Of a DNA stretch of 64,000 bases, positions 45,041 through 55,294 are shown one piece after another; within the stretch, counting starts at the first letter, position 1; every line of letters starts with the position of its first letter. The notes under the pieces were generated by a model, which saw only the letters and a list, made by a program, of their open reading frames with translations, was not told the origin of the DNA and searched no databases. Both the position numbers and the translations under genes were made by a program. Origin of the DNA: Aliiglaciecola sp. 3_MG-2023 (GTDB lineage Bacteria > Pseudomonadota > Gammaproteobacteria > Enterobacterales > Alteromonadaceae); NCBI RefSeq assembly GCF_030548205.1, contig NZ_JAUORV010000003.1, positions 124,001 through 188,000 on the forward strand, in the 5' to 3' direction.

Positions 45041-46072
45041 ATGAATCGAAGTAAAATTTTGACAATTTTGTTTATCAGTTCTTTCAGTGCATTCTCAGCG
45101 TCTTCTGAAGAGTCTTATATGGCTCCTTTAGCGAAAGAATCACTGTTACTGGATGTGGTAAAAAGTAATCAACACATAATCACCGTGGGCGAGCGGGGTC
45201 ATGTGCTAGTGTCTAAAGATGGTGAAAATTGGCAACAACAAGAGGTTCCCACTTTATCAACACTCACGGCAGTCACTGCGCTCGAGAACCAGTTATGGGC
45301 CGTGGGACATGATGCGGTAATTTTACACCAGCAGGCTCAAGGCAAACCTTGGGAAGTGCAAATGTTCGCCCCTGAACTTGAAAAACCCCTTTTAGATGTG
45401 GCGTTTTTAGATATCAATGAAGGCATAGCTGTTGGGGCATACGGTACCTTTGTGCGCACGGTAAACGGCGGCGAGAGTTGGGACACTGAAGTTCATCAAG
45501 GTTTTCTTCACCCAGATGATATTGAGTATCTGGAAGAACTTCGTTTAGAAGATGAAGAATTTTATCAATCCGAACTAGTATCGATTTTACCTCACCTGAA
45601 CAAAATTCTACTGGTTGACGATATTTTATACATAGCCGGTGAGGCTGGTTTACTGGCGATGAGTCAAGACAAAGGCATAACATGGCAACGCATGGATGTT
45701 GACTACTATGGTTCCTTCTTTGATATTCAAAAATTAAGTAATGGTGACATCATTGCTGTTGGTTTACGTGGAAATATTTTCAAATTATCCGCAAACGAAA
45801 ACGAGTGGATGGCCATACAATCAGGCATAACGTCGTCGTTAAATATGGTTATCCCCCTGACTAATTCAAAATTTATAGCAATGGGAAATAGTGGCAATGT
45901 GGTTTGTGTCAACGACGAGCAAGTGGTAAATGCCCATTTCGACGACGGTAAAGCTATCAATGCGGGTGTTCTACATAAAGATAAAATTCTGTTAGCTACG
46001 GCCAAAGGAATAAAAAGCGTTTCGTATAGTGATGATCTATCCGTTTGTGAAGGAATGAATAAAGAGTTATGA
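45041..46072 (+). CDS. YCF48/BNR-type beta-propeller protein, exported
   Basis: The start is the ATG at 45041, with GAAGAA just ahead. An earlier in-frame ATG at 44996 lies inside the terminator hairpin and would hide the signal peptide. The 343-residue protein begins with a signal sequence (SKILTILFISSFSAFSAS) and contains YCF48/BNR-like repeats (HIITVGERGHVLVSKDGENWQ, GIAVGAYGTFVRTVNGGESWD, IIAVGLRGNIFKLS), predicted to form a propeller in the periplasm. Such proteins often sit beside MMPL transporters. Its stop overlaps the MMPL start (ATGA), so they are coupled. The likely role is a periplasmic partner of the transporter; not proven. Confidence 0.85.
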   Translation: MNRSKILTILFISSFSAFSASSEESYMAPLAKESLLLDVVKSNQHIITVGERGHVLVSKDGENWQQQEVPTLSTLTAVTALENQLWAVGHDAVILHQQAQGKPWEVQMFAPELEKPLLDVAFLDINEGIAVGAYGTFVRTVNGGESWDTEVHQGFLHPDDIEYLEELRLEDEEFYQSELVSILPHLNKILLVDDILYIAGEAGLLAMSQDKGITWQRMDVDYYGSFFDIQKLSNGDIIAVGLRGNIFKLSANENEWMAIQSGITSSLNMVIPLTNSKFIAMGNSGNVVCVNDEQVVNAHFDDGKAINAGVLHKDKILLATAKGIKSVSYSDDLSVCEGMNKEL

Positions 46073-48384
46073 ATAAATTGATTGATTTTTGTGTCAGTAT
46101 AATTTTTCGAAATCGAATTATTGTTGTTTTATTGTTTGTCTTAACGACAGCATTCTTGGGCTATCAATCCTCACAACTTAAATTAGACGCTGGCTTCACT
46201 AAAAATATCCCCTTGAACCATGAATACATGGTCAATTATATGAAGCACGCCAAAGACTTTGGTGGTGCCAATAGTATTTTGGTATCTGTTTGTGACAAAG
46301 ACAGTAATATTTACAATACTGAATTTTTCGATACATTGAAAAATGTTCACGACCAATTATTTTTTATTAATGGCGTTGAACGTTCCCTTGTTAAATCACT
46401 ATTTTCTTCTTCTACTCGTTTCACAGAGATTGTAGAAGGGGGATTTTCAGGTGGTCCCGTCATTCCTGCAGACTTTGATTCAAGCAACCCAGATGCGCTA
46501 GCTTTAGTGGCTCAAAATGTAGACAAGGCTGGCATCGTTGGGCAATTAGTGTCAGACGACTTTGAATGCGCAATGGTATCTGCCCAGCTGTTAAATATTG
46601 ATCCAACCACTGGCGAAAAGCTTGATACCTTAGTACTAGCGGCTGAGTTGGAAGAGCAGTTACGTGGTCAATTTGAAAACGAAAATACCAGTATTCACAT
46701 AATTGGTTTTGCTAAAATGATCGGTGATGTGGCGAATGGTGCGAAAGACGTTGTAATGTTTTTTGCCATCGCATTGGCCATTACCGCTGTGATGGTTTAT
46801 TTCTTTTCCAAATCTATCATGCTAACGATATTGCCACTGTTATGTTCCGTAATAGCGGTTGTTTGGCAACTCGGTTTATTGACCATTTTAGGCTTTGGCC
46901 TTGACCCTATGTCTATATTAGTGCCGTTTTTAGTCTTTGCCATCGGAGTTAGTCATGGTGTACAGATGATCAATGCGGTTGGTAAGCGAGTGGTTGAAGG
47001 CGGAACTGCCTTGTTTGCGGCCCAGAGTGCGTTCAGAAGTTTGCTCATTCCTGGTGGTATTGCATTGTTGTCTGATACCGTGGGTTTTATGACCCTCCTG
47101 GTGATCGATATCGGTATTATTAGAGAGTTAGCGATAACCGCAAGTTTAGGTGTCGCGGTTATTATTTTAACTAACTTAGTTCTGTTACCCGTACTGATGT
47201 CTTATGTGAAATTTAGTGAGTCATATAAGAACAAATTTAAAAACAAGGAAAACCGGTCAGATAACTTTTGGAATACCATAGCTCACTGTTCAACACCTAA
47301 AGTTGCTTATGTCATCCTGTTGGTTACTGCAATACTATTCGTGTTAGGTTGGATACAATCTTCAAAAATGAAAATTGGCGATCTTCAGGCTGGAACACCG
47401 TCACTGCATGAAAGTAGTCGCTACAATCAAGATACCTTTTTAATTACTGACAAGTATGCGATCAGTGTGGATTACCTTTCTATTCTAGTGGAAGCAACAC
47501 CTGAAGCATGTACCTCTTATGAAGTGATGAATGCCATTGATGAATTGCAATGGAAAATGGGCAATGTAGAGGGCGTTCAATCGACGGTGAGTCTTCCTTC
47601 AGTCGCGAAACTAGTGAACGCTGGTTATAACGAAGGAAACCCTAAGTGGCGAGTAATACCGCGTAACCAACAAACCTTAGTTCAAGCTATTGCGCAAGTC
47701 CCAACGTCTTCAGGCTTGCTCAATACCAATTGTTCTGTGATGCCAATCATTTTGTTTATGGAAGATCACAAAGCAGAAACCATTCAGCGAGTGGTAGAAG
47801 CGGTAAAAGTTTTCAGACAAGATTACGAAACAGATGAACTTAAATTTAATCTGGCGTCGGGTCCAGTTGGCGTTATGGCGGCGAAAAATGAAGCGGTAGA
47901 TGATGCACAAAACCCGATGATGATGTACGTGTTTGGTGCTGTGATTATTTTATGCCTGCTTAGTTTCCGTTCATTGCGCGCGACCATGTCAGTGGTTATT
48001 CCATTGTACGTGGTTTCAGTTCTAGCACAGGCCTTAATGACTTATTTAGAAATAGGCCTAACCGTTTCTACGTTACCGGTAATTGCGCTAGGCGTGGGTA
48101 TTGGCGTGGATTACGGTATTTATATTCTATCGACGATGAATATTAAACTAAAATCAGGCATGCCTGTCCGGCAAGCTTATTTTGAGGCTTTGAAAGAAAG
48201 AGGCAGTGCAGTGCTGTTCACGGGAATTACCCTCGCAGTTGGTGTGAGTACGTGGGTGTTTTCTTCTCTCAAGTTTCAAATGGATATGGGTATACTCTTA
48301 ACCTTCATGTTTGTGGTAAACATGTTAGGCGCTATAGTTGTATTACCTGCGTTAGCAGCAGTATTCTGGCGCAAACAAAAATAA
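46069..48384 (+). CDS. MMPL family RND transporter
   Basis: The 771-residue inner-membrane protein has the RND/MMPL layout: helix 1 (about 12-30), a periplasmic loop, five helices (about 220-390), a second loop, and five more helices (about 620-765). Charged motifs such as GVGIGVDYGIYILS near 680 fit the proton-relay region. MMPL proteins move lipids, hopanoids, pigments or other hydrophobic molecules. It starts within the YCF48 stop codon (ATGA overlap). With the DUF1302 barrel and DUF1329 protein it could make a trans-envelope route for a hydrophobic compound; the direction and cargo are unknown. A strong terminator follows. Confidence 0.9.
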   Translation: MNKLIDFCVSIIFRNRIIVVLLFVLTTAFLGYQSSQLKLDAGFTKNIPLNHEYMVNYMKHAKDFGGANSILVSVCDKDSNIYNTEFFDTLKNVHDQLFFINGVERSLVKSLFSSSTRFTEIVEGGFSGGPVIPADFDSSNPDALALVAQNVDKAGIVGQLVSDDFECAMVSAQLLNIDPTTGEKLDTLVLAAELEEQLRGQFENENTSIHIIGFAKMIGDVANGAKDVVMFFAIALAITAVMVYFFSKSIMLTILPLLCSVIAVVWQLGLLTILGFGLDPMSILVPFLVFAIGVSHGVQMINAVGKRVVEGGTALFAAQSAFRSLLIPGGIALLSDTVGFMTLLVIDIGIIRELAITASLGVAVIILTNLVLLPVLMSYVKFSESYKNKFKNKENRSDNFWNTIAHCSTPKVAYVILLVTAILFVLGWIQSSKMKIGDLQAGTPSLHESSRYNQDTFLITDKYAISVDYLSILVEATPEACTSYEVMNAIDELQWKMGNVEGVQSTVSLPSVAKLVNAGYNEGNPKWRVIPRNQQTLVQAIAQVPTSSGLLNTNCSVMPIILFMEDHKAETIQRVVEAVKVFRQDYETDELKFNLASGPVGVMAAKNEAVDDAQNPMMMYVFGAVIILCLLSFRSLRATMSVVIPLYVVSVLAQALMTYLEIGLTVSTLPVIALGVGIGVDYGIYILSTMNIKLKSGMPVRQAYFEALKERGSAVLFTGITLAVGVSTWVFSSLKFQMDMGILLTFMFVVNMLGAIVVLPALAAVFWRKQK

Positions 48385-48416
48385 TTTTTGCATAATTATT
48401 TGCTTAAACTTCAATG

Positions 48417-48439
48417 AAAGGGCCGTTCGGCCCTTTTTT
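48417..48439 (+). terminator. Terminator after the MMPL gene
   Basis: AAAGGGCC (48417-48424), loop GTTC, GGCCCTTT: a GC-rich stem followed by T residues, 33 bases beyond the MMPL stop. Confidence 0.93.
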
Positions 48440-48636
48440 AATTAGATTCCCTGCATATTTATATTTTTTGTAAATTTATAGTTAATTTAGTCCTTTAAAA
48501 GGCGCCAATTTTTAGCGAAAATAGCCCAACTAAATTATCAAAAACTGTATATATCTCAGCATTTTGACTAATCTAAAAAGAACTTACTTATGGTGTTGAG
48601 TAAAAATCAGCACATTTATTAAAACAAGGTAATAAA

Positions 48637-51600
48637 ATGACGGTTGCTAATAGCCAACATTCAGTACTGCTAGAAAATGTATTTAAACTCATTAATAAAA
48701 AGCTCGATGAAACCAATGCAGAATTGGTAGAACAGTTTTCTCGTCTATTATTTAAGAATATTTCTGGCGATGACTTGGAAAATCGAAATGACAGTGATTT
48801 ATATGGCGCGACGTTAAGTCTCTGGAATGAATTCGTTAAGTATAATGGTCAACAACCAAAGATCCGCGTGTTTAACCCTGAAATATCAAAACACGGCTGG
48901 CAATCTTCCCATACTATCGTAGAAATCATTGTCCGAGATATGCCATTTTTGGTTGACTCAGTCAGAATGACATTGAACCGGCTTAATATCACTGCTCATT
49001 TATTATTGCATAGCCCTATAACTCTGAAACGCAATGATAAAGGTGAAGTACACTCTTTTTTAACTAGTAAAAGCCGAGTGAAACAAAAACTTCGCGAAAC
49101 TGTTTTCTTAATTGAAGTGGATAGGCAGGTAACTAAAGAAGCACTAAATAATTTAACCAGTGAACTCTTGTCAGTGGTTGATGAAGTATCTCTGGCGGTA
49201 TCTGATTGGCAATCTATGAGTGATAAGTTAACCAGTATTATTGATAGTTTCCCGTCTACCAATTGTCCCGTTAGCAAAGAACTACAATCGCAAGCTATCG
49301 CGTTTTTAACCTGGTTAAATGATCATAATTTTACCCTAATGGGTTATCGTTACTACGATGTAAACGCAATTGAAGGAGATCACCGCTGGACGCCCAAAAA
49401 CGAAACCAGTTTAGGGTTGATGAAAAATTCCATCAGTGACCGCGATAGAATATTATCCAATATGCCGCAATCGGCACAAAAAGAAGCGTTAAGTAAAAAC
49501 CCACTTATTTTAACCAAAACAAATAGTCGTTCCAGGGTGAGTCGTCCGGCTTACATGGATTATGTCGGCATCAAGTGCTTTGACAAGGAAGGTAATGTCA
49601 CTGGGGAACATCGATTTTTAGGGTTGTATGCGGCTTCATTTTACAATAGCAGTGCCACCCAACTGCCTGTCTTACAGAAAAAGATTGAACGAATTTGTGA
49701 ATATTCTGGTTTTGATAAAAACTCCCATGCATACAAAGCGTTCGTCAATATTATCGAAACTTACCCTCGAGATGAATTGCTTCAGGGCGATGATGAAGAG
49801 TTAGGAAATATCATTTTAGGTATTTTCCAGATGCAAGAGCGTGGTATATCTAAGTTATTTGTTCGTAAAGACGCATTTGGGCGATTTATTAGTTGCATGG
49901 TTTATGTGCCACGGGAACGCTACAACACTCAGTTACGTAAAGAAACACAGGAATTATTGCAAAAGTCTTTTAACAGTACAGAACAGGTAGAGTTTACGAC
50001 TTATTTTTCTGAGTCAGTTTATGCGCGAACTCACTATATTGCTCGGGTGCAAGATAATAATGCGGAATTTAATGTGAAGGAAATTGAAAAGAATATTGTA
50101 GAGTTAACCAAAAACTGGAGTGACAGGTTAGCCGCTTCCATTAGCGCGACTTATGGTGAAGCAGCCGGAAAAGAAATTGAACAGAAGTATGGCAATGCTT
50201 TTTCCCGTAGTTATACGGAGCAAAATTTACCCAGCGTCGCGTTAGTTGATATCAGCAAGCTTGAACAATTAACAGAATCTCATACTTTGGATATGTTGTT
50301 TTATCGTCCCCAAGAAGAAGCTCATGACTCCAAAGCAGTAAAACTCAAACTATTTCATCGCAAAGAGCCAATTCACTTATCTGCCGTATTGCCAATGTTG
50401 GAACATTTTGGTCTGCGTGTAATTGATGAGAGCCCTTATAAAATCAATTGTCAGAATGGTGATGTACATTGGATTATGGATTTTTCCATGCTGCATAGCA
50501 ACAGCCAAAATTTGGACATGGAAGCCGCTCAAGCTCTATTTCAAGATGCATTCGCTAGGGTCTGGCATAACACCCTTGAAGATGACCCTTTCAACCGATT
50601 AGTCTTAGGGGCAGGGTTAACCGGTAGAAATGTCACCATTTTACGTGCTTATGCTAAATACATGCGTCAAACCGGTAGTTCATTTAGTTTGACCTATATG
50701 GCAAATACGCTAGCTAATTATCCTAATATTGCGAAAAAATTAATTGAATTATTTACCAATCGCTTCGATCCCAAGAAAAGACGAAGTGAGAAGAAAAACG
50801 AAAGTATTTTAAGTGATATTAAAGAGCGTCTCGATCAGGTCTCCAATCTAGACGACGATAGAATTATTCGTCGTTATTTAGATATGATTTTGGCTACCTT
50901 GCGCACTAACTTCTATCAACCAGATGAAGAGGGCAATGAAAAGCCCTATATGTCTTTCAAATTATTGCCGGAATTAATTCCGGATATGCCGCTTCCCTTA
51001 CCTAAATATGAAATTTTTGTGTATTCACCGCGAATCGAAGGGGTACATTTACGCGGCGGTAAAGTCGCTCGGGGCGGCTTGCGTTGGTCAGATAGGCGAG
51101 AAGATTTTAGAACAGAAGTATTAGGATTGGTAAAAGCCCAACAAGTTAAAAACACCGTAATAGTGCCTGTTGGTGCAAAAGGCGGTTTCGTTTGTAAAAA
51201 TTTACCTATTGATCAAGGCCGGGAGGCAATTCAAAAAGAAGGCCAAGCCTGTTACCGGATTTTTATCCGCAGTCTATTGGATATTACCGATAATATTATT
51301 GACGGCGAGGTAGTACCTCCGAAAAATGTGGTGAGAATTGACGAAGATGACCCCTATTTAGTCGTAGCAGCTGATAAAGGAACGGCAACCTTCTCTGACA
51401 TTGCAAATAGCATCTCCGATGACTTTAACTTTTGGTTAGGAGATGCCTTTGCATCAGGCGGAAGTATTGGTTATGACCATAAGAAAATGGGCATAACAGC
51501 ACGGGGAGCTTGGGAGTCGGTCAAACGCCACTTCCGCGAGATAGGGGTTGATTGCCAAACCACTGATTTCACCTGTGTTGCCGTAGGTGATATGGCCGGT

Positions 51601-53475
51601 GATGTGTTTGGAAATGGCATGTTGCTATCAAAACATACTCGACTCATCTGTGCTTTTAACCATTTGCATATCTTTTTCGACCCTAACCCCAACACTGAAA
51701 AAAGTTATAGTGAAAGACAACGTTTATTCGAAAACCCGTCGCTAACCTGGGATGACTACGACAAATCATTGATCTCCAAGGGAGGTGGTATTTTTAGCCG
51801 TGCTGCTAAGTCGATTAAACTCACCAATGAAATGAAAAAGTGGTTAGGCACAACCCAAGCTGCGATGACGCCTAATGAACTCATTCATAATGCATTAAAA
51901 ATGCAAGTTGATCTGATTTGGAACGGTGGTATTGGCACCTATGTGAAAGGTAGCAAAGAAACCCACAGTGAAGTTGGCGATCGCGCCAATGATGATACTC
52001 GCGTAAACGGCAAAGAGGTCCGCGCTAAAATAATTGGTGAAGGAGGCAACTTAGGCTTAACACAATTAGGCCGTATTGAATATGCTGCACAAGGTGGTCG
52101 GGTTAATACCGATTTTATTGACAATGTTGGTGGCGTTGATTGCTCAGATAACGAAGTGAATATAAAAATCTTACTCAATGCATTGGTGAGAGCAGGGGAT
52201 CTCACCAACAAGCAACGTAACGAACTATTGTATTCAATGACCGATGATGTTGCCGATTTAGTTATTCAAGATTGTTATCGTCAAACTCAATCTATATCTA
52301 TCACTGAGTTTGGTGGTCCTACCTTGCTCAAAGAGCAGCTGCGATTTATACACGGCCTAGAAAGAGAAGGAGCGTTAAATCGCGAGCTTGAGTTTATTCC
52401 ATCAGACGATGAATTGTCTGACCGACAAGCATTAGGTAAAGGTCTAACACGACCAGAACTTTCGGTAATGATTGCTTACGGTAAAATGGTATTGAAAGAG
52501 AAGCTGAATATCGAGCAGATCACCAACAATCCATATTATGCACAATTATTGGTCAGTGCATTTCCTAAGCAACTACAGGAAAAATTTGTTCCGCAAATGG
52601 AATTCCATCCATTACGTGCAGAGATTATCGCAACTAAATTAACCAATAACATGGTTAATGATATGGGGCTCAACTTTGTCTTTAGGATGCAAGAGGAAAC
52701 AGGCGCTGCAGTTGAAGAAGTGGCTAACGCCTATTCTGTGGTTAAAGCGGTATTTGGTATCGATTCTTTGTGGCAAGAAATTGAAAGTTTAGATAACAAA
52801 GTATCTGCAAAAACCCAATTAGGCATGCTAGATTTAATGCGCAGAACCATGCGAAGGGCCTCTCGTTGGTTCCTCCGTCATGGTGAAAAGAACCTATCTA
52901 TCGCCGATTCCGTTGACTTGTACGTTTCAACCTTTGAAACCTTAAGTGAGAATTTAGAAAATTACTTAGTTGACACAGAATATAGTCAATTAGAAAAATC
53001 CACTACAGACTATGTATCTGAAGGTGTGCCAAAATCAATTGCGTATAAAGTGGCGAGTTTGAGCAATATGTTCTGCGCCTTAGATTTAGCACAAATGATC
53101 AAGTCAGAAAATAGAAAGCTAGATGTTGCAGCGAGTTTATACTTCAATTTAGGTTCGAAGTTGCAGTTACATTGGTTCCTTGATCAAATTAACAATCAAA
53201 CAGTGAGTAATCATTGGCAGGCATTGGCTAGAGCTTCTTATCGAGAAGAGTTAGACTGGCAACAACGTTCTTTGACGACCGTTTTGTTATCTGGCGCGCC
53301 AGATAACAATGATCCTGAAGATATTTTGAATAAATGGATGGACAACAATACCATATTGTTGGAACGCTGGTATCATATGATGTCAGAATTCAAAACCAGT
53401 AACTCACATGAATTTGCTAAATTCTCTGTGGCGTTGCGAGAATTAATGTTGCTTAGTATAAATGCGAGCAGTTAG
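48637..53475 (+). CDS. gdhB: NAD-specific glutamate dehydrogenase, large (180 kDa) type
   Basis: The 1612-residue protein is the large NAD-dependent glutamate dehydrogenase class found in pseudomonads and marine gammaproteobacteria. A long N-terminal regulatory part with ACT-like segments (to about residue 700) leads into the catalytic core (about 800-1230), with GGKVARGGLRWSDRRED, the catalytic lysine region PVGAKGGFV, VAVGDMAGDVFGNGML and GEGGNLGLTQLGR, then a helical C-terminus. It deaminates glutamate to 2-oxoglutarate and ammonium with NAD+, feeding carbon from amino acids to the citric acid cycle. AAGG lies ahead of the ATG. It has its own upstream gap and terminator, so it is a single-gene unit. 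Confidence 0.97.
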   Translation: MTVANSQHSVLLENVFKLINKKLDETNAELVEQFSRLLFKNISGDDLENRNDSDLYGATLSLWNEFVKYNGQQPKIRVFNPEISKHGWQSSHTIVEIIVRDMPFLVDSVRMTLNRLNITAHLLLHSPITLKRNDKGEVHSFLTSKSRVKQKLRETVFLIEVDRQVTKEALNNLTSELLSVVDEVSLAVSDWQSMSDKLTSIIDSFPSTNCPVSKELQSQAIAFLTWLNDHNFTLMGYRYYDVNAIEGDHRWTPKNETSLGLMKNSISDRDRILSNMPQSAQKEALSKNPLILTKTNSRSRVSRPAYMDYVGIKCFDKEGNVTGEHRFLGLYAASFYNSSATQLPVLQKKIERICEYSGFDKNSHAYKAFVNIIETYPRDELLQGDDEELGNIILGIFQMQERGISKLFVRKDAFGRFISCMVYVPRERYNTQLRKETQELLQKSFNSTEQVEFTTYFSESVYARTHYIARVQDNNAEFNVKEIEKNIVELTKNWSDRLAASISATYGEAAGKEIEQKYGNAFSRSYTEQNLPSVALVDISKLEQLTESHTLDMLFYRPQEEAHDSKAVKLKLFHRKEPIHLSAVLPMLEHFGLRVIDESPYKINCQNGDVHWIMDFSMLHSNSQNLDMEAAQALFQDAFARVWHNTLEDDPFNRLVLGAGLTGRNVTILRAYAKYMRQTGSSFSLTYMANTLANYPNIAKKLIELFTNRFDPKKRRSEKKNESILSDIKERLDQVSNLDDDRIIRRYLDMILATLRTNFYQPDEEGNEKPYMSFKLLPELIPDMPLPLPKYEIFVYSPRIEGVHLRGGKVARGGLRWSDRREDFRTEVLGLVKAQQVKNTVIVPVGAKGGFVCKNLPIDQGREAIQKEGQACYRIFIRSLLDITDNIIDGEVVPPKNVVRIDEDDPYLVVAADKGTATFSDIANSISDDFNFWLGDAFASGGSIGYDHKKMGITARGAWESVKRHFREIGVDCQTTDFTCVAVGDMAGDVFGNGMLLSKHTRLICAFNHLHIFFDPNPNTEKSYSERQRLFENPSLTWDDYDKSLISKGGGIFSRAAKSIKLTNEMKKWLGTTQAAMTPNELIHNALKMQVDLIWNGGIGTYVKGSKETHSEVGDRANDDTRVNGKEVRAKIIGEGGNLGLTQLGRIEYAAQGGRVNTDFIDNVGGVDCSDNEVNIKILLNALVRAGDLTNKQRNELLYSMTDDVADLVIQDCYRQTQSISITEFGGPTLLKEQLRFIHGLEREGALNRELEFIPSDDELSDRQALGKGLTRPELSVMIAYGKMVLKEKLNIEQITNNPYYAQLLVSAFPKQLQEKFVPQMEFHPLRAEIIATKLTNNMVNDMGLNFVFRMQEETGAAVEEVANAYSVVKAVFGIDSLWQEIESLDNKVSAKTQLGMLDLMRRTMRRASRWFLRHGEKNLSIADSVDLYVSTFETLSENLENYLVDTEYSQLEKSTTDYVSEGVPKSIAYKVASLSNMFCALDLAQMIKSENRKLDVAASLYFNLGSKLQLHWFLDQINNQTVSNHWQALARASYREELDWQQRSLTTVLLSGAPDNNDPEDILNKWMDNNTILLERWYHMMSEFKTSNSHEFAKFSVALRELMLLSINASS

Positions 53476-53477
53476 TG

Positions 53478-53499
53478 GAATATTAGCAAGCTAATATTC
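53478..53499. repeat. Perfect 10-bp inverted repeat after gdhB
   Basis: GAATATTAGC (53478-53487), AA, GCTAATATTC (53490-53499) begins two bases after the gdhB stop, ahead of the terminator. It could be an RNA-stability hairpin; no T tract follows. Confidence 0.6.
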
Positions 53500-53515
53500 A
53501 ATAATTTTACAGATA

Positions 53516-53540
53516 AAAGCCCTGCTAATCAGGGCTTTTT
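53516..53540 (+). terminator. Terminator between gdhB and pyrD
   Basis: AAAGCCCTG (53516-53524), loop CTAAT, CAGGGCTTT (53530-53538), then TT: a 9-bp perfect stem. It lies just 18 bases before the pyrD start, so the pyrD promoter must overlap it or pyrD relies on read-through. Confidence 0.88.
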
Positions 53541-53557
53541 GTTGAGGTCTTTATAGT

Positions 53558-54568
53558 ATGTATCCAATTGTGCAAAAAGCACTGTTCCAATGTGATCCCG
53601 AATGGAGTCATGACTTCACGTTAGATTATTTAAAACGTACTCAACATAATGTATTGAAACTAACCTATCAACAAAGTGTGGCCGACCATCCTGTACAGTG
53701 TTTAGGTCTAACCTTTAAGAACCCCGTTGGATTAGCTGCAGGCTTAGATAAAAATGGGGAGTGTATTGATGCATTTTCGGCAATGGGATTTGGGTTTATC
53801 GAAGTGGGTACAGTGACGCCGCTTGCTCAACCAGGCAATGATAAACCAAGAATGTTTAGGTTACCGGATGCCAAATCGCTTATTAACCGTATGGGGTTTA
53901 ACAATAAAGGTGTCGACTACTTAGTTGAGCAAGTTAAACAATCACAATATGATGGTATTTTAGGGATTAATATTGGTAAAAATAAACTCACTGAAGAACA
54001 AAATGCCCTTGATGACTATTTAATTTGTTTAAAGAAAGTATATGCGTATGCTGATTATGTAACAGTTAATATCTCTTCTCCTAATACACCTGGATTACGT
54101 TCTTTGCAGTACGGAGAAGCCTTAGAACATTTGCTTTTAGGATTAAAAACTGAACAAACTCAACTAGCTCAAATACATGGTAAATATGTACCATTGGTGG
54201 TTAAGATAGCGCCTGATTTAACCGATGAAGAGGTTAAAGATATTGCTGAATCATTAGTAAAAACTAAAATTGACGGAGTCATTGCGACGAATACCACCTT
54301 AGATCGCAGTGCTGTTGATGGTCTACGATATGCCAAGGAGGCGGGTGGCTTAAGTGGTGAGGTGTTAACCGATAAAAGCCTACATATCACCAAAAAATTA
54401 GCTCAATACTTAGACGGTGCGATGCCAATTATTGGTGTAGGCGGTATTCATTCTAGCGCGACCGCTAATGATCGAATAGAAGCGGGGGCGAGTTTAGTAC
54501 AAATTTATTCCAGTTTTATTTACCAGGGCCCATCACTCATCAAACAAATAGTGAAAGGTCTAAAATAA
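53558..54568 (+). CDS. pyrD: Dihydroorotate dehydrogenase (quinone), class 2
   Basis: The 336-residue membrane-associated flavoenzyme oxidises dihydroorotate to orotate in pyrimidine synthesis, passing electrons to quinone. It has the class 2 N-terminal helix pair ([22 protein letters not shown]), [16 protein letters not shown], the catalytic serine in [14 protein letters not shown] (Ser174), [12 protein letters not shown] and the C-terminal FMN-phosphate site [19 protein letters not shown]. The size equals E. coli PyrD. zapC and rlmKL follow, as in many gammaproteobacteria. Confidence 0.98.
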   Translation: MYPIVQKALFQCDPEWSHDFTLDYLKRTQHNVLKLTYQQSVADHPVQCLGLTFKNPVGLAAGLDKNGECIDAFSAMGFGFIEVGTVTPLAQPGNDKPRMFRLPDAKSLINRMGFNNKGVDYLVEQVKQSQYDGILGINIGKNKLTEEQNALDDYLICLKKVYAYADYVTVNISSPNTPGLRSLQYGEALEHLLLGLKTEQTQLAQIHGKYVPLVVKIAPDLTDEEVKDIAESLVKTKIDGVIATNTTLDRSAVDGLRYAKEAGGLSGEVLTDKSLHITKKLAQYLDGAMPIIGVGGIHSSATANDRIEAGASLVQIYSSFIYQGPSLIKQIVKGLK

Positions 54569-54627
54569 GATTGCCATTGTGATAAATTTATCTGCATATA
54601 ATTGCCTTTAAAAAAAGAGCTTAATCT

Positions 54628-55182
54628 ATGTTGTTGCCGTCAGGTCATTGGAAGTGGTTTATAGATAAACAATCGCATTTTTTGATGATTGAAATGGATG
54701 CTGGGTTATCCTTTCAAACGGCTTATTTAGATTCTCAGCTAAAGTTAATCCCTGAGAATTTATACTTTGAAATCCAACATTCTCAGCATTACATCGAATC
54801 ACTTGAAGCGATACATGATTCCAATGTTCCTTTTGAAAATAGCGTAAAAACCCAAATTGCATTAAACGCCACCGCGGCTAAAAGCTTCCATAAACCAGTT
54901 TTAAATAAAAGCTGGCTATACAGTAAGCATCCTTATAGTTTGCAAGGTAATGAGCAACAACTGGCTTGGCTAACCTGCAACGGTGAGAGTTACCTTATGC
55001 TCACCTTGAGCGCAGAAGGCAATTCGGTGTTGTGTTTAAATTTATCCGACGACTTTCAAACTTCAGATAATAAGATTCACCGTCAGTTTTCATTAATTAA
55101 CGTCTTATCAGACCGTCTAACGGCCTTGGAGCAATTAGCAGACGACATCGACGAAACCCCCGATAATCTAACTCACTTTTAA
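54628..55182 (+). CDS. zapC: Cell division protein ZapC
   Basis: The 184-residue cytosolic protein is weakly conserved but keeps the ZapC pattern: W-K-W-F-I-D near the start with a short hydrophobic strand, LNATAAKSFHKPVLNKSWLYSKHP in the middle (E. coli: LNALVAIRYLKPQMPKSW), and INVLSDRL near the end. ZapC bundles FtsZ protofilaments and stabilises the Z-ring. Its place between pyrD and rlmKL matches E. coli and supports the name. No strong ribosome site is seen. Confidence 0.88.
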   Translation: MLLPSGHWKWFIDKQSHFLMIEMDAGLSFQTAYLDSQLKLIPENLYFEIQHSQHYIESLEAIHDSNVPFENSVKTQIALNATAAKSFHKPVLNKSWLYSKHPYSLQGNEQQLAWLTCNGESYLMLTLSAEGNSVLCLNLSDDFQTSDNKIHRQFSLINVLSDRLTALEQLADDIDETPDNLTHF

Positions 55183-55294
55183 GCTTTGAAATTGGGTAGA
55201 TCTTAGATAAATTTATTCCGCTAATCAATAATACCCCTTATACCCACAGCCGTTATCCCGTATAATCGCCGAGATTTTATTTTCTGGTAAATAC

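Noticed and set aside
48551-48565. CTGTATATATCTCAG upstream of gdhB, looking like a LexA box
   Set aside because: The spacing is 15 rather than 16 bases and the right half does not read ACAG, and gdhB is not an SOS gene.
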